A DNA stretch of 64,000 bases from Nostoc sp. C052 (GTDB taxonomy: Bacteria; Cyanobacteriota; Cyanobacteriia; Cyanobacteriales; Nostocaceae): contig NZ_CP040272.1 in assembly GCF_013393905.1 (NCBI RefSeq), positions 4,212,001 to 4,276,000 on the forward strand, in the 5' to 3' direction. Under the pieces are notes generated by a model. The model ran no database searches. It was not told the DNA's origin and saw only the letters and a program-made list of their open reading frames with translations. This document shows positions 43,332 to 52,485 of this stretch, one piece after another (position 1 is the first letter of the stretch; each line of letters begins with the position of its first letter). The position numbers and the translations under genes are program-made.

Positions 43332-45620
43332 ATGTCCGGGCGATCGCTTTCCTGTTCTCCAGAAGGTATCCAAAAAGCAAAAAGAGCTTTAATTCGGTGT
43401 TCCTTAACTCAAAAGGCATTAGCTGAAGATTTAGAAGTAACTCGCCAGCCAATCGGAAAATTCTTTACAGGTAAACCTGTTGACCGCAATCTCTTTGTCC
43501 AGATTTGCGACAGACTAGACCTAGAGTGGGAAGAGATAGTTGCTGAACTAGCTAGTGAACCACAGATTGATCAAGATAGCAACATTGATATTGATACGAT
43601 CGTGCAAGCAGTACGCGAAAAAATAAAACCCCTTATTCAAGAACGTTGTGGCACAATGCGAGTGCTAGATATGACTCAACCCATTGGCTTGAATGATATT
43701 TACACCAGCGTTAATATCCTGGAAAAAATCATTGGGCGACAACGGTTAAGTATTGATGAATTATTGCAACAGTATAGTAGCGAAGATTTTGACCGCTTTG
43801 GACTGGGCAGAATTACTCAAAAACGAGTGCCAGGACTAGAGGCGGTAGAAAAATATCCTAAGTTGATAATTTTGGGTAAGCCAGGAGCAGGAAAAACTAC
43901 GTTTTTGAAATATTTAGCGATTCAGTCTATTGGAGGTAAGTTTCAGGCTAAACGCGTGCCAATTTTTGTCACCCTTAAAGACTTTGCTGAAGCTGCTGAT
44001 AAACCAAGTTTACTGGAATACATCAGTCAGCAATTCTCCAATTGTAGGGGAGTTGGGGAAAGACAGGCTGTGTCTCTAGAAAATGAGCTGTTAGAACACG
44101 GAAAGGCATTAGTTTTACTTGATGGCTTGGATGAAGTTCGAGAAGAAGATAATAGCCACGTCTTCAAAGAAATTAAAGAATTTTCTGACGATTTCCAAAA
44201 CAATCACTTCGTTATAAGCTGCCGAATTGCAGCACAGGAATATACCTTTGAGAAGTTCACAGAGGTCGAAGTTGCTGATTTTGATGATGAACAAATTGCT
44301 ACTTTTGCAACTAACTGGTTTAAGGATAAACTTGTCAAGCCAGAAATTTTTATTAAACGTCTCGAAGAGAATAACCGTATTAAACAACTTGCTGCAAGTC
44401 CATTGCTATTGACGCTCCTATGTTTAGCATTTGAAGAGTCAGGGGATTTTCCGGCAAATCGCTCTGAGTTATACAAAGAAGGATTAGATGCACTACTGAA
44501 AAAGTGGGATGCTAAACGCGGAATTCAACGTTATCAAATTTACAAAAAGCTATCGGTTCAACGGAAGGAAGACTTACTCAGTAAAATTGCTCTAACTACG
44601 TTTGAGCGGAGTGATTATTTCTTCAAGCAGAAAGCAGCAGAGCAATACATCACAGAATATATACGCAATTTGCCAGATGCCAATACCGACCCAGAAATAT
44701 TGCAACTAGAAAGTGAGGTAGTTTTACGTTCAATTGAAGCCCAACATGGACTATTAGTAGAACGGGCAAAAGGAATTTACTCATTTTCCCATTTAACATT
44801 TCATGAATATTTTACTGCTCGAGAAATTGTTATTGTCCAACAATCATCAGAGGAGGCATTGCAAAATCTAGTCATCCATACAATGGAAAAACCTTGGCAG
44901 GAAGTATTTTTGTTAGGGGTTGGGATGTCGCCAAGTGCAGATATTTTGTTGAAACTGATGAAAAAGCACATTGATGCGATTGTAGTTGGCGATGAGAAAT
45001 TGCAACAGTTTTTGCAATGGGTGAATCAAAGATCCCTTTCAGTCCAACTTCAATGCAAGCCAGCTGCTATTCGTGCTTTTTACTTTGAACATGACAGTGA
45101 GCTTGATAGTTTCCGTATCCTTTCTCGTGCCGTTGAACTTGAATTTGAAGTTAATTATGACCTAGCTCTTACCCTTGCGTGTGATGTTGACGATCACCTT
45201 ACCCTTACCCTTGCTGATGGCTATGAGTTTAATCTTTTTCTGACCCTTGCTATTGATCTAGCCCGTATATTGTTTGTCCTTACCCTTGAACCTAAAATGC
45301 AACAAGCACTCCAACAAATTAAGGCTCAACTACCTTATGTAGATGGTGGCATAGAAATATTTAAGCAATGGTGGAAAATCAAGGGACAGTCTTGGATTAA
45401 GCAATTCAGAGCGGTGATGATTAAATATCGTAATATTGGTCATGATTGGCAGTTCAGCCAATACCAGAAAGAATTACTAAAGCAGTATTATGATTCCAAT
45501 ATGTTACTCATAGAATGCCTAAATAGCGATTGTTATGTCAGCCGGGAAGTACGACAGCAGATAGAAGATACTTTGCTATTACCGATCGCAGAGATTAAAC
45601 AGCGTCAGCAGCAATCTTAA
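43332..45620 (+). CDS. NACHT-type STAND NTPase with N-terminal HTH
   Basis: A 762-residue signalling NTPase. The N-terminal 75 residues form a helix-turn-helix-like unit (SPEGIQKAKRALIRCSLTQKALAEDLEVTRQPIGKFFTGKPVDR), common in cyanobacterial NACHT proteins. The NACHT module has Walker A LGKPGAGKTTFLKYLA (about 179-194), Walker B ALVLLDGLDEVRE (about 258-270), VISCR and the helical region with TLLCLAFEESGDFP. The C-terminal helical domain carries short repeats (LALTLA, LTLTLA, FLTLA, FVLTLE). Bacterial NACHT proteins are NLR relatives and several protect against phage. A defence role is inference; no separate effector enzyme is fused. Confidence 0.88.
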   Translation: MSGRSLSCSPEGIQKAKRALIRCSLTQKALAEDLEVTRQPIGKFFTGKPVDRNLFVQICDRLDLEWEEIVAELASEPQIDQDSNIDIDTIVQAVREKIKPLIQERCGTMRVLDMTQPIGLNDIYTSVNILEKIIGRQRLSIDELLQQYSSEDFDRFGLGRITQKRVPGLEAVEKYPKLIILGKPGAGKTTFLKYLAIQSIGGKFQAKRVPIFVTLKDFAEAADKPSLLEYISQQFSNCRGVGERQAVSLENELLEHGKALVLLDGLDEVREEDNSHVFKEIKEFSDDFQNNHFVISCRIAAQEYTFEKFTEVEVADFDDEQIATFATNWFKDKLVKPEIFIKRLEENNRIKQLAASPLLLTLLCLAFEESGDFPANRSELYKEGLDALLKKWDAKRGIQRYQIYKKLSVQRKEDLLSKIALTTFERSDYFFKQKAAEQYITEYIRNLPDANTDPEILQLESEVVLRSIEAQHGLLVERAKGIYSFSHLTFHEYFTAREIVIVQQSSEEALQNLVIHTMEKPWQEVFLLGVGMSPSADILLKLMKKHIDAIVVGDEKLQQFLQWVNQRSLSVQLQCKPAAIRAFYFEHDSELDSFRILSRAVELEFEVNYDLALTLACDVDDHLTLTLADGYEFNLFLTLAIDLARILFVLTLEPKMQQALQQIKAQLPYVDGGIEIFKQWWKIKGQSWIKQFRAVMIKYRNIGHDWQFSQYQKELLKQYYDSNMLLIECLNSDCYVSREVRQQIEDTLLLPIAEIKQRQQQS

Positions 45621-46010
45621 ATACCTACATAACAGATAGTAAATCATTCGTTAAAAAAGCGAAAATATTTCCCAAGTCCTAGCAAATCAATCTAGAATGA
45701 AAGTAAGAGTTCGCAGTCAGCCGATTCGCCTCTATTCAATGGCTTAGATATGTGGACATGAGTAGTAAAACAGCATTTTGGAACAAAATGATACTCATTT
45801 ACGTCTTGTAAGTGTCTCGCCTCTAATTTGGAGTGACGCACATTAGCAAGATAAAAATTCTGAAGAGTGATTGCGATCGCACAGACTTCCCATCACAATA
45901 AGTACTTTTATCTTCGGAATACCCTTATATACAGGTTCAAAAACAGTCAGAAACAAACTCAGTGAATCCTCGTCATCACACATATCACATACACAAAGGA
46001 TAATGCTCTT
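45621..46010. other. Intergenic region, no gene seen
   Basis: 390 bases between the NACHT gene and the first exported SLH-locus protein. One HIP1-like GCGATCGC lies near 45872. No terminator or open frame can be supported. Confidence 0.4.
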
Positions 46011-46733
46011 ATGACTCGTCTACATCAATGGAAATATGGAACCGCTGCATTTATGGCAATGGCCGTTACTACAAGCACCATTAGCCCCCTATTCAGCTTG
46101 GCTCCTGCTAATGCTCAATACAACATTGGGCAAAACAGAAATGGGCAATACGGAAACGTGACCATTCCTTCTGGAGTTGCTTTTCCTGTCACCTACGAAA
46201 AAGAGACAATTACTATTGCTCCTGGGGAAAGTAAATCTATAACCTTGAGAATAGCTAATGACATTATCGACAGAAATAGAAATGTCTTAATTCCTGCTGG
46301 TACTAAAGTTAATGGACAGCTAGAATCTGTTGACTTAGATAGTTATTCAAGAGATACAAGAAATACAGATGATAACCAAGGAAAAGGCGTAAGGTTTGTA
46401 GCTCAAGAATTAGAATTTTCTAACGGTCAGCGTCAGTCGATTAATGCAACTTCTCGGACATACACCACAACTCAAAAAGTCACACAAGGGCCTAGCACCA
46501 ATCAGGTTTTAACTGACGCAGCTATTGGTGGGGGTGCTGGTCTTTTAGGTTCGCTACTTACTGGTAATCGCAGAATTGACGATTTAAAACCTGTTATCGG
46601 TGCGGCTGCGGGTGCAGGTGCGAGTGTGCTGTTACGGAAAAAAGAAGCAAATGTTTTTGTCATTAGACCTGCACAGGATTTAAGACTGACACTGAATTCT
46701 AACTTGAATTTAGTACCATCATCTCGCTACTAG
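46011..46733 (+). CDS. Exported protein, VirB10/TrbI-like C-terminal pattern
   Basis: A 240-residue protein with a signal peptide (about 1-36, cleavage after ANA). The mature part has VTIPSGVAFPVTYEKETI, NVLIPAGTKVNGQLESVDLDS, VRFVAQELEFSNGQRQSINATS, a glycine-rich helix (AAIGGGAGLLGSLLTGN) and IRPAQDLRLTLNS. The same layout forms the C-terminal half of the protein at 49815, so they are paralogues. The IPAGTKVxG...F(S/T)NGQ pattern recalls the TrbI/VirB10 beta-barrel, but this is weak and no conjugation genes are near. AAGGATAATG precedes the ATG. A 14-bp hairpin follows the stop. Confidence 0.8.
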   Translation: MTRLHQWKYGTAAFMAMAVTTSTISPLFSLAPANAQYNIGQNRNGQYGNVTIPSGVAFPVTYEKETITIAPGESKSITLRIANDIIDRNRNVLIPAGTKVNGQLESVDLDSYSRDTRNTDDNQGKGVRFVAQELEFSNGQRQSINATSRTYTTTQKVTQGPSTNQVLTDAAIGGGAGLLGSLLTGNRRIDDLKPVIGAAAGAGASVLLRKKEANVFVIRPAQDLRLTLNSNLNLVPSSRY

Positions 46734-46773
46734 ATTTAACTTCATTCAAGTCGTGAATTTAATCACCTATGAT

Positions 46774-46816
46774 AGGCGATCGCCACTTTAACTATAGTGT
46801 GCGATCGCCTTCATTT
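46774..46816 (+). terminator. HIP1-containing hairpin after the exported-protein gene
   Basis: AGGCGATCGC plus CACT pairs with AGTG plus GCGATCGCCT, with one bulged T and an 8-base loop. TCATTTTG follows. A decayed copy of the same hairpin lies at 49495-49531. Confidence 0.65.
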
Positions 46817-47024
46817 TGAAACAAAAAAAATTATATTTAACAGCAACTCTTTTACCTCTATATCGTCTTAATTAGTATCAATATTTATTGGAGTACTTGT
46901 TTAAGTATGCTATGGGGAAGCTAGTAAATTTGACTTTATTATATTCTCTATCCAAAAGAGTATTCAAACTTACGAAATATCCTGGTACTTTTATTAAGTA
47001 GTGACGATAAAGGAGCCTTTTCTT

Positions 47025-49046
47025 GTGGTAATTCAAGGTTTCGGTTTAAGCGCATATCTAGCAATTCCCGTAGTATTAAATATTTTGGCTCAGGGAGAAA
47101 GGATAAAAGTCTCTTTAGCTGAAAACCTCCGTCAGGTTTCCGCTAACAAGGAAATCAGCTTATCCAGTCGTGAGCTAATCAGTGCGAATTCAACACCGAA
47201 AACATACTATGTTAGTGGTAGTGGAAACGACAAAAATAGCGGACTCTCTACATCATCCGCCTTTAGGACAATTCAAAAGGCAGCAGACCTTACCAACCCT
47301 GGCGATACAGTCTTGATTATGAACGGAATATACACAAACTCACCCAAAGATGGGAGTGTAATAAGTATTAAACGTTCTGGAACTGCAAATGCCTGGATCA
47401 GATATAAAGCATATCCTGGCCATTTCCCAAAAATTCAGCATAATGCCTGGAATGGTATCCTAATTTCAAGTGGAGCTTCGTATATCGAGATCAATGGGCT
47501 GGAAGTAGTCGGAAACAATGCCAATATAACCCTTGATTATGCGATGAGTGAGAAGACTAACAAACAAAATCCCCTGACAAGTGGAAACTGTATCAACGTT
47601 GATGGACGAACTAATGGTCATGTTCATCACATCCGTATTGTCAACAACAAAGTGCATGACTGCGGAGGAGCAGGTATTTCAGCGATTCAGTCGGATTATG
47701 TGACAGTAGATAATAACGTGGTATTTAATAATGCCTGGTATAGCGTTTATGGTTGCAGTGGCATTTCGATGTTGAGCAATTGGAATTTTGACAACAACCA
47801 GGGATACAAGATGTTTGTTACCAACAATAAGACTTATAACAATCGTATGTACATCCCTTGGATTGCAGTTGGAAAGATTACAGACGGTAATGGCATTATT
47901 ATTGATAGTACAAGAAATGATGGCAACGCCAAATTGGGTGCATATAAAGGACGTACTTTAGTTCAAAACAATCTTGCATTTAACAATGGTGGATCGGGTA
48001 TTCATGCCTTTTTCAGCGATCATGTTGATATTGTAAATAACACAGCGGTTTTAAATAATCAGAGTCCAGAAATTAAAGGTGGGCAAATATTTGCTCATAC
48101 ATCATCTGATGTCAGAATTCTCAGGAACATTCTCTATGCTTTTCCTGGGAAGGATATTAATAACAACACCAAAAATACAAACGTTGTTTATGATTATAAT
48201 ATTTACCTAAATAGTTCTAAGATCAGTGTTAAGGGGCCTCACGATATTGTTGCCCACTCAGACTTTTTAAGTAAGCATCCCACTCTAGAAAAAATATCTG
48301 GTGATTGGAAATCGCAACTAGATAAACAAAATCCGCCCACACGGACTGATGTAGAGCCTAAGTTGGCAAGTTTTGTTTGTGAACCAGTGACTTATCCTTT
48401 ACAAGAGAAAGTTACCAAAGTGGGATGTTCCCCACTATCTTTAGCTCAAACTGCTTTTTCTGATGTTTCATCTGACTATTGGGCAGCACAATTTATTCAG
48501 CAATTATCTCAGCGAGGTATAATTGCTGGATTTCCTGATGGCACCTTCCGCCCAGAAGAACCGGTGACACGCGCTCAATTTGCCGCGATGATCGATAAAG
48601 CCTTCCAAAAAGCACAGCAACGGCAGGCAATCAATTTTACTGATGTGCCTAGCAACTATTGGGCATCTAGTGCCATTCAGGAAGCTTATGCGATTAGTTT
48701 CTTATCAGGATATCCTGGTAATCGCTTTCAGCCTAACCAAGCGATTCCCCGCGAACAGGTTTTAGTTTCCCTCGCTAATGGTTTGGGATATACTCCGGGC
48801 GGCAATACCAAAAGTACTCTGCAATATTTCAACGATGCCTCTAACATCGCTAGCTATGCCCGTAGCCCGATCGCAGCCGCAACCGAAAAGCAAATTGTAG
48901 TGAACTATCCTGATGTGAAGTTACTGAAGCCAACTGCAAATGCTACACGGGCACAAGTAGCAGCTTTTATCTACCAAGCATTAGTCAGTTCTAATCAAGC
49001 CTCAGCAATTAACTCACCTTATGTTGTGTTAAGACTCAGCAATTAA
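47025..49046 (+). CDS. Exported right-handed beta-helix protein with three SLH domains
   Basis: A 673-residue surface protein. A weak signal region (MVIQGFGLSAYLAIPVVLNILA) precedes a DUF1565-like start (TYYVSGSGNDKNSGLSTSSAFRTIQKAADLTNPGDTVLIMNG). Parallel beta-helix repeats follow (about 110-390: IEINGLEVVGNN, HIRIVNNKVHDCGGAG, VTVDNNVVFNNAW, DVRILRNIL), the fold of polysaccharide lyases and related enzymes. Three S-layer homology domains (about 475-655) anchor it to the envelope. GTG 47025 is chosen because AAGGAG lies 10 bases upstream; GTG 47001 is an alternative. The last residues (VVLRLSN) come from a small insertion that creates the stop codon. Confidence 0.85.
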   Translation: MVIQGFGLSAYLAIPVVLNILAQGERIKVSLAENLRQVSANKEISLSSRELISANSTPKTYYVSGSGNDKNSGLSTSSAFRTIQKAADLTNPGDTVLIMNGIYTNSPKDGSVISIKRSGTANAWIRYKAYPGHFPKIQHNAWNGILISSGASYIEINGLEVVGNNANITLDYAMSEKTNKQNPLTSGNCINVDGRTNGHVHHIRIVNNKVHDCGGAGISAIQSDYVTVDNNVVFNNAWYSVYGCSGISMLSNWNFDNNQGYKMFVTNNKTYNNRMYIPWIAVGKITDGNGIIIDSTRNDGNAKLGAYKGRTLVQNNLAFNNGGSGIHAFFSDHVDIVNNTAVLNNQSPEIKGGQIFAHTSSDVRILRNILYAFPGKDINNNTKNTNVVYDYNIYLNSSKISVKGPHDIVAHSDFLSKHPTLEKISGDWKSQLDKQNPPTRTDVEPKLASFVCEPVTYPLQEKVTKVGCSPLSLAQTAFSDVSSDYWAAQFIQQLSQRGIIAGFPDGTFRPEEPVTRAQFAAMIDKAFQKAQQRQAINFTDVPSNYWASSAIQEAYAISFLSGYPGNRFQPNQAIPREQVLVSLANGLGYTPGGNTKSTLQYFNDASNIASYARSPIAAATEKQIVVNYPDVKLLKPTANATRAQVAAFIYQALVSSNQASAINSPYVVLRLSN

Positions 49047-49111
49047 CTCACTATATACAGTATCGGGTCTACTATAGCGGTTCCCATTCAGATAAAGCTT
49101 TTAGATATTAT

Positions 49112-49217
49112 CTCGTTCCCAGTCTCCGACTGGGAATGCCCGTCGTTGAGGCTCCGCCTCCCTTACTGGCGGCAGAGCCACCAGGAGGAGCATTTCCAGC
49201 CGAAGGCTGGAAACGAG
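49112..49217. repeat. 106-bp repeat with palindromic inverted ends
   Basis: The left end (CTCGTTCCCAGTCTCCGACT) and the complement of the right end (CTCGTTTCCAGCCTTCGGCT) match at most positions. Each end is itself a small palindrome, and GAGGCTCCGCCTC lies inside. This is a dispersed cyanobacterial repeat type. It is part of the material inserted after the beta-helix gene. Confidence 0.75.
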
Positions 49218-49313
49218 GTTTTAAGGAGTTTCAGCTTAAGTTGACACTCATAGGCAGTGCCGTGTCCCTACGTGTGTACTTCACTAGATCGAGAAACGTT
49301 ATAACTCAACACC

Positions 49314-49438
49314 CAATACTTCTCGGGTTTTGCATTTTTAACTCGGAATCGGGTTTGGGGTAAAGGGTACTGGGTTTGGGTTAAAGGTTTTTTCTTTCCT
49401 TTTCCCTTTCCCCTTTTCCCCTTAACCGAGAAGTATTG
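49314..49438. mobile_element. 125-bp MITE with 13-bp terminal inverted repeats and 10-bp target duplication
   Basis: The left end CAATACTTCTCGG (49314-49326) and right end CCGAGAAGTATTG (49426-49438) are perfect complements. The element is flanked by identical direct repeats ACTCAACACC at 49304-49313 and 49439-49448. The interior is non-coding, with a pyrimidine-rich right half. This is the hallmark of transposition by a transposase acting in trans; duplications of about 10 bases are known for IS4/IS231-type elements, but the parent family is not identified here. Confidence 0.88.
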
Positions 49439-49441
49439 ACT

Positions 49442-49531
49442 CAACACCTGTATCGGTCACAATTAGAATCTGTTGATTTAGATAGTTATTCAATAGGCGA
49501 TCACCACTTTAAATATAGTGTGCGATCGCCT
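49442..49531 (+). pseudogene. Remnant of an SLH-locus gene and its 3' hairpin
   Basis: CAACACCTGTATCGGTCAC (from 49442) matches the linker of the gene at 49815 (50521). The next bases, from 49464, match codons for LESVDLDSYS of the gene at 46011 (46321). From 49493 the sequence matches the 3' hairpin region at 46773. Two internal deletions therefore joined three parts of an ancestral gene. No functional frame remains. Confidence 0.75.
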
Positions 49532-49814
49532 AAATTTTTAACCCTAAAAAATCTATTTTTCAGCAACTATTCTATCTCTGTATCGTCTTTCCTAAGTATT
49601 GACATTTATTGCAATACTAATTTAATTATGAAAAGAGGTAATAGGGTCATGATACTACTTTTATTACCTACTTCGGTTGATGGAGATTTTTCGATTGTCA
49701 CTGTATGACTAAAGTAATGGCTTTTACAAAAAGCACAAAAAAATGGAACCTAATACTTTAGTAAATGTCTAATTAATTAACAGTAAAAAAACTAATTGAA
49801 CTGGAGTAAAAATA

Positions 49815-51056
49815 ATGTTTAACTTAAATCGTTGGCAATCTAGAACAGCTGCACTTATGGCTTTGACTGTCACAGTCGGCACTGTAGCGCCTTTCATGAC
49901 AGCTTCGCCATCTTTAGCTCAAACTACTTTTTCTGATGTTTCATCTAACTATTGGGCAGGACAATTTATTCAACAATTGTCTCAGCGAGGTGTTATTGCC
50001 GGATTTCCTGATGGTAGCTTCCGCCCAGAAGAACCAGTGACACGCGCTCAATTTGCCGCGATGGTCAATAAAGCTTTCCAAAAAGCGCAGCAACGGCAGC
50101 CAATCAATTTTGCTGATGTGCCTAGCAACTATTGGGCATCGAGTGCCATTCAGCAAGCTTATACCATTGGTTTCTTATCAGGATATCCTGGTAATCGCTT
50201 TGAGCCTAACCAAGCTATTCCCCGCGAACAGGTTTTAGTTTCCCTCGCTAACGGTCTGCAATATAGCCCCAGTGGTAATACCGAAAGCACTCTGCAATAT
50301 TTCAACGATGCCTCTAGCATCGCGAGCTATGCCCGTAGCCCGATCGCAGCGGCAACTGAAAAGCAAATTGTGGTGAACTATCCGAATGTGAAGTTCCTGA
50401 ATCCAACTGCAACTGCCACTCGCGCCCAGGTAGCAGCTTTTATTTATCAAGCATTGGTTAGTTCTAATCAAGCTTCAGCAATTAACTCACCCTATGTTGT
50501 GGCTGTCGGGTCTACTACCCCAACACCTGTATCAGTCACAATTCCCCAAGGGACTGCTATTCCTGTGAAGTATGACAAGGCAGAAAAAATTCTAGTTACC
50601 AAAGATGAAACATCACCTTTGACATTGACAGTATCCCAAAACGTGGTTACGCAAGACGGATCTGTAGTGATACCTGCTGGTAGTCAAGTTATTGGTCAAC
50701 TCAAACCTGCTACTGGTGGTTCTCAATTCGTTGCTGAGAAATTAGTTTTGACCAATGGTCAAGAGTATCAACTGAACGCTAGTTCTGACGTGATTACCAA
50801 AACTGAAACCGTCAATAAGGGTACTAGTACTGGTGCAATTATCAGAAATACTGTATTAGGCGCAGGTGCAGCCGCAGCGGTATCTGCTGTCACAGGCGAT
50901 CGCGCCATTGCCACAGAAGAAGTCTTGGGTGGCGCTGGTATCGGTGCGTTGATTGGTCTGTTCTTCGGTAAGAAGAGTGTTGACTTAATCGCCATTGACC
51001 CAAATACCGATTTACAAATGACAATCAATCAAAACTTGTTGGTTTCACTAAAATAG
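49815..51056 (+). CDS. Exported SLH-domain protein with VirB10/TrbI-like C-terminal half
   Basis: A 413-residue protein with a signal peptide (about 1-35, cleavage after SLA). Three SLH domains follow (about 38-215: TTFSDVSSNYWAGQFIQQLS, INFADVPSNYWASSAIQQAY, STLQYFNDASSIASYA). After a Pro/Thr linker comes a domain like the protein at 46011: VTIPQGTAIPVKYDKAEKI, SVVIPAGSQVIGQLKP, FVAEKLVLTNGQEYQL, a glycine-rich helix pair and IDPNTDLQMTINQN. The SLH segment is nearly identical to that at 48440-49040, so duplication or gene conversion is recent. Likely anchored to the cell wall polymer through SLH. GGAG lies about 10 bases before the ATG. Confidence 0.87.
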   Translation: MFNLNRWQSRTAALMALTVTVGTVAPFMTASPSLAQTTFSDVSSNYWAGQFIQQLSQRGVIAGFPDGSFRPEEPVTRAQFAAMVNKAFQKAQQRQPINFADVPSNYWASSAIQQAYTIGFLSGYPGNRFEPNQAIPREQVLVSLANGLQYSPSGNTESTLQYFNDASSIASYARSPIAAATEKQIVVNYPNVKFLNPTATATRAQVAAFIYQALVSSNQASAINSPYVVAVGSTTPTPVSVTIPQGTAIPVKYDKAEKILVTKDETSPLTLTVSQNVVTQDGSVVIPAGSQVIGQLKPATGGSQFVAEKLVLTNGQEYQLNASSDVITKTETVNKGTSTGAIIRNTVLGAGAAAAVSAVTGDRAIATEEVLGGAGIGALIGLFFGKKSVDLIAIDPNTDLQMTINQNLLVSLK

Positions 51057-51057
51057 T

Positions 51058-51129
51058 TAGGAGTGAAGAGTTATGAGTGAGGAGTTATGAATTGAAGCCA
51101 GTTTTTAATTTCAAACTCCTAACTCCTAA
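51058..51129. repeat. TTAGGAGT heptamer-type inverted repeat between convergent genes
   Basis: TTAGGAGTGAAGAGTTATGA on the left faces ACTCCTAACTCCTAACTA on the right. It belongs to the same TTAGGAG family as 31430-31484 and may serve as a bidirectional terminator. Confidence 0.65.
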
Positions 51130-52485
51130 CTATTTTCCAACTTCCGGCAACCAAATAATAAATGTAGTTCCCGGTGCATTGGGTGAAGTTAGTTTAGAGT
51201 TGATTGCAGGGCTGAAAACCTCGATTTCGCCCTGCATTTGCTCTATTAATTGTTTAGCGATCGCTAACCCCAAACCTGTACCGGGGATTTCTGTTTGCGC
51301 TTGTACGCCCCGATAATGCCGTTCTCCAAGATGTTCTAAATCCTGGGGTGGAATTCCAGGGCCGTTATCACTAATGACTATTCCCTGAAAATTCGCTTTT
51401 TTTTGCCCCGCCTGAATCAAAATTTTGCCACCAGTGGGAGTGTATTTTAAAGCATTATCAATAATATTAGTTAACACCTCTCGTAATGCTTTGACGTTGG
51501 CACGTACTAGAGATGAATTTTGTTGAATTTCAGTTATGAGTTTTAGCTTTCGCTCTTGGGCGATCGCTTTGGCTGATATTAATAATGGTTCTAATATATC
51601 TGTTAGTGAGCAGTCAACTGCTTTATCTCCCGTTCCCGGCAATAATAGCGGCGGTTTCGCGTCTTTTTGGATAGTTGCTTCTACAAATACTTCATCTTCT
51701 GTCAAATGTAATGGTGCTAAATCTGCCTCCGTCAAGTCAATTACTTGCTCAAATTGTTGCAGTAATTCTTGGAGGCGATCGCTTTCCCGCACAATACTAT
51801 TTGCCACATCTCGGTTAGCGTCTGCTGGTCTTAGTCGTTTCAACAGCAGTTTGCCAAAAGTCCGCAACGCCGTTAATGGGTTACGAAACTGATGCAACAG
51901 GTTATCCAGCAAATCGCGCTGTTTTTCTTGAAGAATTTGTTGCTCACGCAACTGCTGCTCAAACCAGGCTCGTCTCTGATCTAAAATACATGCGATCGCT
52001 AATGTTTGGGCTATTCGTTGAATCTGACTTTGCTCATGTTCATTCCATGCCCGATCTTTCCTACCTGTCACTAGTAACCCCATCATCACACCCTCATAGA
52101 CCAAAGGTAAAACAATTTGGTTGCCACTAAGTAGGTATTCCTCTTTTAGATCGGGTTGAGACGCATCTGGTATCTCAGACTCCCGCGACGAAGTTGGAGA
52201 TTCTAAACCTGCTGTCAATAACCTTCCCTGATGATTGGGTAATACAAACACATTTCCAAATTGAAGTTGCTTGTATGCCATCGCTTCAGCAGTCTCTTCC
52301 CCTGGCGGTAATAATGCTGTTTCTGGGTAAATCACCACAGGAATAAGTTTTGCATCGCCGGCAGGAGTCTCTACCAATTCTTGTGTTAAGTACACAATAC
52401 TTAAAGTCGCTCCCAGCCCTTGGGTTAGCAGTGCTATTTGCTCTCGACACAGAGCAAGAAAATCTGAACTGGCAGACATTAACAT
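51130..52485 (-). CDS. GAF-domain histidine kinase, Hik2/CSK-like
   Basis: A 451-residue soluble kinase: an N-terminal GAF domain (about 5-170, ending IVLPLVYEGVMMGLLVTGRKDRAW), a coiled coil, and a HisKA region with LLHQFRNPLTALRTFGKLLLKRL. An ATPase domain follows (LTNIIDNALKYTP, ISDNGPGIPPQD, GTGLGLAIAKQL). The His-Gln-Phe-Arg-Asn-Pro-Leu box and overall length recall cyanobacterial Hik2, the homologue of the chloroplast sensor kinase that links redox state to gene expression. Orthology is from memory and moderate. A second ATG two codons in (52479) is equally possible. No response regulator is adjacent. Confidence 0.85.
   Translation of the reverse strand: MLMSASSDFLALCREQIALLTQGLGATLSIVYLTQELVETPAGDAKLIPVVIYPETALLPPGEETAEAMAYKQLQFGNVFVLPNHQGRLLTAGLESPTSSRESEIPDASQPDLKEEYLLSGNQIVLPLVYEGVMMGLLVTGRKDRAWNEHEQSQIQRIAQTLAIACILDQRRAWFEQQLREQQILQEKQRDLLDNLLHQFRNPLTALRTFGKLLLKRLRPADANRDVANSIVRESDRLQELLQQFEQVIDLTEADLAPLHLTEDEVFVEATIQKDAKPPLLLPGTGDKAVDCSLTDILEPLLISAKAIAQERKLKLITEIQQNSSLVRANVKALREVLTNIIDNALKYTPTGGKILIQAGQKKANFQGIVISDNGPGIPPQDLEHLGERHYRGVQAQTEIPGTGLGLAIAKQLIEQMQGEIEVFSPAINSKLTSPNAPGTTFIIWLPEVGK

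Noticed and set aside
46011..51056. Type IV secretion or conjugation cluster suggested by TrbI-like motifs
   Set aside because: No ATPase, relaxase or other transfer gene is nearby; the similarity is limited to a short beta-barrel-like pattern.
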